In this document: positions 33,450 to 42,366 of the stretch, one piece after another
Layout of the letters: every line of letters begins with the position of its first letter
Numbering within the stretch: position 1 is the stretch's first letter
DNA from: Branchiostoma floridae
Lineage: Eukaryota > Chordata > Leptocardii > Amphioxiformes > Branchiostomatidae
DNA length: 64,000 nucleotides
Reading direction: 5' to 3'
NCBI RefSeq assembly: GCF_000003815.2
Contig: NC_049984.1
Span: forward strand, 9,740,878-9,804,877
Translations under genes and position numbers: made by a program
The notes under the pieces: model-generated
Databases searched by the model: none
Seen by the model: only the letters and a program-made list of their open reading frames with translations
What the model was told of the DNA's origin: nothing

Positions 33450-35213
33450 CTAGATTTCAACATATGCCCCAGTAGCAGCCCAATGGTGCAGGTCATGAAT
33501 TAATGGATTCATATATTCTTCATATGAGATAGGAGGGTCAGTGGGGATGGGGGGAGGTTTGTATTTTGGAATTGTCACAGTGTGGTGGCAACGCAGTGGG
33601 GCTGGTAGATCTTTTAACTGACCCACAATCAGGGTATCACTAGTCACATCATAACACTGAACTGTTGGCTGGCTGGACATATATAGACTAGATCTGCGAC
33701 CACCAGTAATATAGATCTCTGATCCACAGACAGTGGCACTGCTGTGCTCCCAACAACAACCCTGATTGTTAGCCAACTCCACATAACAATCTTCCTGAGG
33801 ATTGTAGCACAAGACACAGTCTAACAGTCCACCAACCAAATAGATCCTAGAACCAACAGTGCATGCTGATATACTCCGTACTGCTTTTGGTAAGGGTGTT
33901 GCGAAAGTCCACACATTTTGGGTGGGATCATAGCACTGAACAGCAGCTGTGGTATTCTCTATGCTAGTACGACCACCAAACACATACACTCTGTCACAAC
34001 AGGTAGCTATACCAAAATTGCAGACTGCCAGTTTCAAGTCTGCCCGTTTCTTCCAACTCTTAGTTTTTCTGCTGTACATCTCCACACTAGATAGTAGCTT
34101 AAGGTCTTCTACACCATCAGATCCCCCAATAACATACATCCGTCCATTCAGTGTTGCCATTCCATGAAAATATCTTCCTGTCTTCAGAGGAGCCATCCTA
34201 GTCCAAGTCTCCACAGATGGCTTGTACCTGAATGCTTTAGACATAGTTAAGTTACCGCCTGTCACTATTACATCATTCTTGACAACACATGCTGCACTTC
34301 CTGCTGTTTTCTGAAGGGATCGTGGCAATGATGAACTGCTGACATAGTTACATTGGAGGTCAAGTCTGTACATATAATGGTTTGATCGTATCCCAAAGAG
34401 GCCTTTATCGCCGCCAAAAACCAGGATTTCTTCTTTGAAGATTTGGCGGGGTATAGATTCATCCTCTATCAGAAACTCGATGTCAGGAATCCCTGCAAAC
34501 ACCTTGTCTGTCTGCATGAGGTTCTGTAGGTAGTCTTGGTCCATACATGTGAAACGGACAGACTCCATGAGGAGTTTGAGGTGTTCTTGTCGTTCATCCA
34601 GGTTGTGTTTTACCCAGCTCATGACTGCCTCCATTACATGTTCCTCTTTTTTGGCATGAAGGCCATTATCTGAGATGTATGTTACAAGGAAGTCAACAGG
34701 CAGCTGAAGGAACTCCTCAGTCCTGCAAACTCCTTCAAAGTTCTTCAGGGCAAAGCTTCTTGCCAGCCCAGACAAATGCCTTCTCAACACCTTGTCTGCT
34801 AGTGCCCAGGTCCCCAAACATGTTTCTGCACACAGGTGCTCTTTTAAAAACTCTTCACATTGACATTCCACAGGCTCCACCTGAAGCATGTTTGCTGCTT
34901 CAAACAGGGGCTGAACGTTGTCCATGGTGATGTGGAGCTTGGATGTGTAGGCATAGTCAACCAGCATTTCTAGAGCCTCCCCATTCACCCCACCTATTTC
35001 CACCTTGTCTTTCTTACTCTCACTGTGGCTTCCACTGAACATGGCCCTGTAGTAGTCGGTGCAGATGGACAGAACAAAGCGATGACAGGGGAGCTCCTTT
35101 CCCTCCGCACACAGGGTCACGTCCACCAGGTGACCCTCGGACCGCAGCTCCTGCAACCGCTTGTAGAACCGAGCAGTATGACGGTCTCCTGTAACTCTAG
35201 AATGGCCATCCAT
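33450..35213 (-). CDS. BTB-BACK-Kelch protein 2 (KLHL-like)
   Basis: Tandem paralogue of the gene at 25128-26879. It is one coding exon of 587 residues from ATG 35213. The frame extends 38 codons further upstream, but a pyrimidine tract and TGTGTAG acceptor end at 35216, so those codons are intron. BTB, BACK and about six Kelch blades are in the same order (VYVFGG, MYVIGG, IYLVGG, IYITGG). Cys-rich spots such as ATCCDRVYVF and DCVLCYNPQEDCY are kept. The C-terminus GAYVEI parallels GANVEI. The 5'UTR exon begins at 35718 (donor CTCG|GTAAGT). It likely acts as a Cullin-3 substrate receptor. Blade loops differ from gene 1, for example SDGVEDLKLLSS against ASNGVRKAKILSS, which suggests a different substrate. 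Confidence 0.92.
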   Translation of the reverse strand: MDGHSRVTGDRHTARFYKRLQELRSEGHLVDVTLCAEGKELPCHRFVLSICTDYYRAMFSGSHSESKKDKVEIGGVNGEALEMLVDYAYTSKLHITMDNVQPLFEAANMLQVEPVECQCEEFLKEHLCAETCLGTWALADKVLRRHLSGLARSFALKNFEGVCRTEEFLQLPVDFLVTYISDNGLHAKKEEHVMEAVMSWVKHNLDERQEHLKLLMESVRFTCMDQDYLQNLMQTDKVFAGIPDIEFLIEDESIPRQIFKEEILVFGGDKGLFGIRSNHYMYRLDLQCNYVSSSSLPRSLQKTAGSAACVVKNDVIVTGGNLTMSKAFRYKPSVETWTRMAPLKTGRYFHGMATLNGRMYVIGGSDGVEDLKLLSSVEMYSRKTKSWKKRADLKLAVCNFGIATCCDRVYVFGGRTSIENTTAAVQCYDPTQNVWTFATPLPKAVRSISACTVGSRIYLVGGLLDCVLCYNPQEDCYVELANNQGCCWEHSSATVCGSEIYITGGRRSSLYMSSQPTVQCYDVTSDTLIVGQLKDLPAPLRCHHTVTIPKYKPPPIPTDPPISYEEYMNPLIHDLHHWAATGAYVEI

Positions 35214-35717
35214 CGCTACACAGAGAGAAGGGAAACTGTTAAAAACACAGCATTGTAATTGTGAAGATAAAGCAGATAGAATTTTGCCTAGCAGACCTAA
35301 ACTCCCCTCCAATAGCATCAAAATCATGCACTATACCAAGCTTTGATAGTGCTCTTCAAAACCAAGTGACGCCAAATCCGTTGTTGTTGTTGTTGTTCTC
35401 CTTGTTTAACGTCTATTTCACCGCTAGACATGGTCTATTGGTGCTTTTGCTGCTATGTGCTCTTTGGTTTGTTGTCCTCGCTGGTGCTTGTACTCTGGTA
35501 CTTTGCATATGAGTGTTTGTGCCAAATCCAAAAAAAATTCTGCCCCCCTCCCCTCCCCATACATAACCCTACATGAGCACAAATGTGTCTACACCGTCAG
35601 ATATATATTAACCACACGGTCCCCTTTGCGAATATACAGCAACGAAGTATCAGCTTACAATACTGCAAATCTATCTATGGTTTATTTGTAGGACGAGTTG
35701 ACGAAATACAGACTTAC

Positions 35718-35790
35718 CGAGAAAGTTTTGAGGTCACCAGTTCACACGAGCTGTGCGCGATGCAATGTGGGAGTTGTTGGACTATTCCAA
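35718..35790 (-). other. 5'UTR exon of Kelch gene 2
   Basis: The donor CTTTCTCG|GTAAGT occupies 35716-35717. The exon is conserved with 29727-29800. The upstream limit is approximate. Confidence 0.6.
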
Positions 35791-37015
35791 AAATATCTAT
35801 TGGGAGGTTGCATTCTTATAAACCCCTTATCACTCAAAAATATTACATCCCAATGCCCAGAGCTACTTGTCTTTTGAAAGATATGTAATACTTGATCTAA
35901 GACTGATTGCCTCTATCTGTGCGTGATACGACTCATTATACCATTTGCCAACCCATACCCACCTATGCCTTCCCTTACCTCTTTTTCGTATGGCCCATTT
36001 TCCTTGGAAAACTGAGGAAATCAAGATCCAATTTGATCCAGATTTATGCTCCAGTAACCTATGAAATACCGTTATACCACTGTAGAATAGCTGCTGTACG
36101 TAGAGTGTATTTCTTCGCAGGTTTCATTTGGGCAAACCTCCTTTAGTAATTTGGGAACGATTTTCTTCGACGCCGCTGCAAGGTTTGGTTCCAAGCGTGG
36201 ACAGCTTGGCAAGACAGCCCCAGCTGGAGGTATGTTTTTCAAATGTTCAGTGATGTGTGTCTGGGTGTCATCAAACTGACAGTTGTGTCTTTGGTGCTTG
36301 CTACATAACAAGGACGTAGGCGAATGGCTTCGACGGTGAGGACGCTTAGACGAGAGAAACCAACATGTCAACTACCATCAAGCCGAGTTTTTGTTGTGAT
36401 TAAGTAACTGATGTACCGTAATAAATAAATGATGTACCGGTATGTCCAACTTGGTTCAACTCGCAAAACTTATTACGGTCATCCAGGTATCAGTGTACTA
36501 GTAGATGATCAGCGGATTCACGTTTTTTTTTTAGAAATTGCGTTAGTTTACTGTAATTAGTTGTGTAATAATTTTTGTAAACCATGGTAAGATATTGCAC
36601 GTGTGCCGAGGACGGTCTGTTGGTAATTGGCGCCTTCTTTGTTGTCTACATAAACAGCGGGACCTTCAGGTCTAAATCTTCGGTACAAAATCGTCAAGTT
36701 TTCTGACAGGCCGGTTTTTGTTTAGCCTACAGCCCAGTCTAGTAGCTTGGTGTTGTTTAATTTCAATCAGACTATCATACAAGGCATGTATGTAGGTCAA
36801 AATACATTGTACCCATGATTGCTTACATATTTTTAATACGTATTAAGGCAAATTTATAACAACTGGTATTACTACTTGATTTCTTTTTAATCTACAAAAA
36901 TTGAAATTTGTTTTTATTTCTTTGAATAAGTCTCCTGATCATGATTTTTCATCATTAACATTTGTATATCTTTTTTTCTAACAGAAGAAGAAAAGAAACA
37001 TTAAATCAATAGGAG
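35791..37015. other. Divergent intergenic region, Kelch 2 / zinc finger
   Basis: Kelch gene 2 (minus) and the zinc-finger gene (plus) point away from each other here, so promoters of both should lie in this 1.2 kb. A plus-strand 5'UTR exon ending near 36228 (CAGCTGGAG|GTATGT) is possible. The acceptor TTTTCTAACAG at 36984 opens the coding exon of the zinc-finger gene. Confidence 0.45.
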
Positions 37016-38524
37016 ATGGAAGGTACCAGCTTGGGACAACACACTGAACACACTGGTGAGAAACCTTACATGTGTGGGGAATGTGGGTACAGGGCAGCCC
37101 AGACCTCGCATCTATCCCAACATATGAGAATCCACACAGCAGAAAAGGCTTACAAGTGTAACCAGTGTGACTTTTCTGCAGCACAGAAATCCAATCTGGA
37201 ACAACATCAGCTAGCTAAACACAGTGGTGAGAAACCCTACAAGTGTGGGGAGTGTAGATATAAAACAGTTTACAAGTCTTACTTATCCCATCATGTGAGA
37301 TCTCACACAAGGGAACCCTTCAAGTGTCCCCAATGTGACTACTCTGCTTTGCATAAATCAGGTTTGGACTACCATCTGAAAGCTAAGCACACTTGTGAGA
37401 AACCCTACATGTGTGGACAATGTGGGTACAAGACAGTTGGAAAGTCTCACTTATCCAAACATATGAGGACTCATACAGGAGAAAAACCCTTTAAATGTAC
37501 CCAGTGTGACTATTCTGCAACACAGAAACAACATTTGGACCAACATTGCCTAGTTAAACACTCAAGTGAGAAACTCTACATGTGTGGGGAATGTGAGTAT
37601 AAGACAGCTAGCAGGTACCTTCTTTCTCAACATATGAAAGTCCATGGTGGAAAGAAACCCTTCAAGTGTCACCAATGTGACTATTCTGCTTTGCATAAAT
37701 CCACATTGGATTACCACCTGGCAAAACACACTGGAGAGAAACCCTACATATGTGGGGAATGTGGATACAGGACAGCAAAACGGTCAAACTTATCTCAACA
37801 TATGAGAATCCACACAGCAGAAAAGCTTTACAAGTGTGACCATTGTGCTTATTCTGCGGCACGGAAATCCAATCTTGTCCATCATCAGCTAGCCAAACAC
37901 ACTGGTGAGAAACCCAACATGTGTTGGGAGTGTGGTTACAATACAGCTAACAGGTATAACTTATCCCATCATATGAGATCTCACACTGGGGTAAAACCCT
38001 ACAAGTGTCACCAATGTGACTACTCAGCTTTGTATAAATCAGGTTTGGACTACCATCTCAAAACCAAGCATTCTGGAGAAAAACCTTACATGTGTGGGGA
38101 GTGTGGATTCCAGGCAGCTGTGAAAAGTAGCTTGTCAATGCACATGAAATCTCATACAGTGGACAAGCCATACAAATGTGACCAATGTGACTATTCTACA
38201 GCATGGAAAGCCAATTTGGGCAAACATCATGAAGCTAAACACACTAGGGAGAAACCCTATATGTGCGAGAAATGTGGATACAGGACAGCTCAAAAGTCTC
38301 ACTTATCCGAGCACATGAGAAGTCATACTGGAGAAAAGCCCTACAAGTGTGACCAGTGTGACTATTCTGCAGCACACAAATCCACTTTGCAGTACCATCT
38401 CACAAAACACACTGGAGAGAAACCCTACATGTGTGAGAAGTGTGGATACAGAACTGCTCAAAGGTCTAACTTATCCCAGCACATGAGGACTCATACAATA
38501 ATAAAGGCAAACAAGTGTGAGTAG
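37016..38524 (+). CDS. C2H2 zinc-finger protein, 17 fingers
   Basis: Probable sequence-specific DNA-binding nuclear protein of 502 residues with no KRAB, BTB or other N-terminal domain. Seventeen C2H2 fingers run from residue ~19 to the end, linked by HTGEKPY-type linkers. The start ATG (GGAGATGG) is 31 nt after an acceptor. Two finger types alternate strictly: an odd type CGECGYRTA..HMRxH with a three-residue His spacing, and an even type CDQCDYSA..HLxxKH with four. The gene therefore grew by two-finger (about 57-residue) duplications. The last reading-frame residues, NKCE, are the start of an eighteenth finger cut by a TAG stop. Decayed finger sequence continues after it. No orthologue is assigned. 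Confidence 0.93.
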   Translation: MEGTSLGQHTEHTGEKPYMCGECGYRAAQTSHLSQHMRIHTAEKAYKCNQCDFSAAQKSNLEQHQLAKHSGEKPYKCGECRYKTVYKSYLSHHVRSHTREPFKCPQCDYSALHKSGLDYHLKAKHTCEKPYMCGQCGYKTVGKSHLSKHMRTHTGEKPFKCTQCDYSATQKQHLDQHCLVKHSSEKLYMCGECEYKTASRYLLSQHMKVHGGKKPFKCHQCDYSALHKSTLDYHLAKHTGEKPYICGECGYRTAKRSNLSQHMRIHTAEKLYKCDHCAYSAARKSNLVHHQLAKHTGEKPNMCWECGYNTANRYNLSHHMRSHTGVKPYKCHQCDYSALYKSGLDYHLKTKHSGEKPYMCGECGFQAAVKSSLSMHMKSHTVDKPYKCDQCDYSTAWKANLGKHHEAKHTREKPYMCEKCGYRTAQKSHLSEHMRSHTGEKPYKCDQCDYSAAHKSTLQYHLTKHTGEKPYMCEKCGYRTAQRSNLSQHMRTHTIIKANKCE

Positions 38525-39449
38525 TCTGCTGTACAGTATTCAAACTTGTACAAACACCATTGTGCTAAACACCTACTGTTAGGGGCCTGTCCTATCCCAA
38601 CAAATGAGGACTCGTACACTTGTCTAGTGTGACTTGTGGGACTATATGTAGGCTGGACATAGATATATATGTGCTAATTTACTGGTAAAACACGTCAATG
38701 AAAGAAGTATAGTGCTGTTCTGGCCCAATGTTTATGACTTTGCAGAGGGGAAATACCTTGATGTTTGTGTTGTGACTTGACTATTGAAACCACCCACTGT
38801 GAGACATGTTGTACAAGTTGTTGAAAGTAGTTCAGTGTGATGTAGATTTTATCTTAGACGTTTATTTATGTATGCTTACAATTTGAGAACTTAGGTGGGA
38901 AGGAAAGTCTTGTAAATAAGTGTGAGTGTTCTGTAGCAAAATGTATAAAAGGATACACATTATTAGCCAGGAACAAGACTTGGCAGGGTAGTAAGAAGTG
39001 AGCATGGTATGGTGAAGAGTACTGTATGTCTACTTCACCTTTGTACAGGAAATTTACTTACCTTGATACATGGAGTTTATACACAGAAGATTATAGCTAA
39101 CTGGTAATGATGGATGTTATAGGCATACGTGTATGTGCATCAAAATAGGACTAACATCAAATACGTCCTGTAAAATCCTGAGACGGTGATGAACACTATA
39201 AGTTGAATGATTAGGCCTCTTCTAAGAAAGTGTTTACATCTTAGCTACATGTAGAAGAACCTTAATTATTTATCTGTAGATGAAACTAGAATAATTTGTT
39301 GCCAAAGTTATATAAGCACCAAAAGTTAAGTTCGTATTTGTTTTGATGGAGGTTTCGATTTGTCATTACTTTGTAGAATTGTTATATTGTATTATTTTGT
39401 TTGTGCCTGTAGATTGATTAGTGTAGGCCATGTAGCAACTAGAAATAAA
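38525..39449 (+). other. 3'UTR of the zinc-finger gene with finger relics
   Basis: In-frame after the stop are SAVQYSNLYKHHCAKH and, further on, LSQQMRTRT, both recognisable remains of fingers. AATAAA at 39444-39449 is a candidate poly(A) signal. The rest is AT-rich with no coding signal. Confidence 0.65.
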
Positions 39450-42366
39450 TTAATGTTTTTACCAAGAAGTTGAAACTTGGATTCCGTAAAAAATTGTCCA
39501 CCTTTGATGCTTATAAGTATGTATGCAATGGTGTAGTTGGACAGAATATTTCCTGATTACTACCTGTACGTATGTAACTGAAATGGAGGTTCGTCTGGAC
39601 GTTTTCGTCCTCCAGGGGTTGCTGTCACTCCAGGCCTCAAGGCCACATCTCCTGTCGACGTTACAGGAAACTGCTCCTGGCCAATGCATTTTTTATCACG
39701 CACAGCTATACATACAAACCATTTTATCACGTGCATGCAGCCTTATGGCCAGTTTACATCTACATCATTACATCACTACATCAATTCAAGCAGAGGCAGA
39801 AAGTGATCCAGCGATGAGTTCTGTGTTCTTAATGTATATTGAAAATGGCCACATAAGTACAGCATTGTTGATGGGCATAGATTCAGTTGTGTTGATGGCA
39901 CAGCGAATGAGTTCGAGTACTAGTGATTAGTACGTGTAACTTACAAACGAGCTTCATTGATAAAGTGTATTTGTTTTGTTGTATCTTCAACCATACTTTT
40001 ACACCATGGATAACGATCAAGGTCATAGGTCACAAACATCCATTGTTGGTAGCTAAACAGTTTCCATCCAGCGGAAAGGAGGATTCTCTGTGGCGACATA
40101 TCAAATCATATCACATTCAGGTTTTGTGTCAGATTACTTTGTACATCGTACGTAAAGGTTGTCGTCTATATACCTTGCCAAACATGCCTTTTTTTCCTAT
40201 TTGCTCTACACATTTTTTGCACATTACAACAAATACTAAAGGCCAGAACCGAAATTCACTGGACAAAGTTAAGCGCACTGTAACCCACCTAGTTGCTTTC
40301 CATCTAAACATACATACATTATGTAAACACAACTACCATTTTATACATTGTAAAGTCACTTTTTTCGCGGAAGATACACAATCAACTCAGCTTCAAACAA
40401 ACAGTGCATATGCACGCAGTAGAACAACTACGTTGGGAATTTGCAGCAGAATGATTACATTTTTAACAATGTGCTGACTTTGTAGTGACATCTCTATGAA
40501 CCTTTCTTTTGTAAAGAACTGATTTGATAGATTTTGTAAATAACCAAAACGCAAGTGCCAATGTACCATGTTCATGTAGCTGTCCGTGCATCGTGTGAAG
40601 TGTCGCTCCAGGCAGCCGCTAGCATGGATGTGTGCTACTCGACAAAAAACTCAGAGAGGAGCATGGTGTATGGGCTGGGTTTCAGACGCTAGCACATTAA
40701 CGGGTGTGTTGGTACAGCGAGTAAGGCAAGAAATTTTTCCACATTTCGGGAATGAATCCCTTAGTACTGAAGACAACCAGATGAGAGAAGAATTTCATAA
40801 GCAGGTCAATAGCGACAGTATCAGAGGGGTGTGTTTTTTCACATCCCCCCGCCTCATCCACACCACCGACCGACCATGGCTGACTCACGAGAGGGGGCTC
40901 TAACGGTCACCGCCGCTCTGAGCCGTGTGCTACCTCTCCCTAGTGCACTGTTTCCGGCTACTAGGACCATGTGGTATTTCTCTGCCCCTGGGCAACCATT
41001 TTTACTGAGCCATCTGAGCTGAACGGTTGCCGTTTCACTGTGGGATTACAGGATGGGCATGCTGACGCTCTCAATATTTTGTTGTGTGAACCTGCTGCAT
41101 CCTCTTCGTTCAGCACTCATCTAGGGCGGTCTAAAGCACATCTATAAAAACCCAATGTACCGTTTCTGCGGTAGAAGGAATAGAACACGCTTCCCGAAAC
41201 ACTCGCCAATGAGTCCAGCGTCATGTACCCATCCCATGTACCTTACTGTCAGTAAGTTGATGGTCGAGTTACCTGTTTTGACACTGGAGGACTCTTCCAG
41301 CGAATGCCTGTGCATACTAGTAGATGGTCCGTGCTTTGGTAATTCAAAGCGTTTATATACAAGTAAGCTGTTCCCATCATCTTCAGGTGACAAAGTGTAG
41401 AGGTAGATTGTCATAGTCCTCAGTTTTACTGATTGAAAGTTCTCTTAAGCTTATTGCATTTTTCACTTTATGCCACTCACTCCGAGTCTCTACCAGACTC
41501 CATAGGTCGTTGGAAAATTGGTTGTATCCTGCACTCCCAGGCAAGCTAACTCCTCTGGCAATGAGCATATTATTTGTGTACCCAAGCTTCTATCAGATAA
41601 AAACTCCTTGGTCTACCTAGCCGAATGATTATTTTTCCAGCGACCTGTGGAGTCTGGTAGAGACCAACTCACTCTGTTGATATTGCTAACAGTAACGAGC
41701 CCCGACTAGACTGGGGAGCTCTACTGTCTCGCTCCCCGTGGGAAGAACCCCTCGGCCTCGCCGTCTAGCCACGCCCACAGCAGCCTCAGCACCTGTAACG
41801 GTAAAAGCCGGGGCGCAGACCCCGGGGCGGCGGATCACCAGTCTCCAGACACGGATCCCCGCCGGTTATGTGGTGATTGCCTTCCCGTTCGTACAATATC
41901 TGGATGAATATGCATAATAGATCATAATGTAGTCTAGGCCAGCCTAGACTTCTTATTTTTTAACTTTCCCCTGTCCTCTACATTTTTACTCTTACCAACC
42001 AGATCTGCAGAATGGTGTCCAGTCGTTTTTCTTGGCACCAAACGCCATTTGGAATCTTTGTACCTATATTAGATGTATATTATGCATGGTAACCGGCATA
42101 CACATTCTTTTCTATACTAGATCTACATGTACTCGGTTTTCTCTTCCCATGGTTTTAATAATCACGTGTAGAGTTGGAATAGATACACAAAGTTCTGGCT
42201 TTAATCTATGGGCATATTACTGTGAGAGAACAAACATACAGATCCCGACACTCTAGAATTTCCAAAGCTAGAGTGCAGAGGCTAGAGTGGACATTACAAA
42301 TGATAGAATCTACTTCAAGGCATGTCACGCGGGCGTTCTTCTGACAGGCCCCGTGGCCAGTACGTA
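39450..42366. other. Intergenic with decayed repeats
   Basis: No gene recognised. An inverted pair of ~55 bp lies at 40665-40722 and 41188-41246 (ATGGGCTGGGT..GACGCT..GTGT, about 70 per cent alike), probably the arms of an old element. A MITE spans 41485-41666. The stretch 41690-41880 is GC-rich without an open frame that could be interpreted. Confidence 0.5.
41485..41666. mobile_element. MITE, 182 bp, ~30-bp terminal inverted repeats
   Basis: The left end, AGTCTCTACCAGACTCCATA then GGTCGTTGGAAAA, mirrors the right end TTTTCCAGCGACC then TGTGGAGTCTGGTAGAGAC. The motif AGTCTCTACCAGACT also starts a fragment at 55331, so the family has further copies. Confidence 0.8.

Noticed and set aside
25128-35213. 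Kelch genes plus nearby inverted repeats as a RAG-like (ProtoRAG) transposon
   Set aside because: The Kelch proteins have BTB and BACK domains, no RAG1-like core or CACTATG-type ends were seen, and the inverted repeats belong to short non-autonomous elements.
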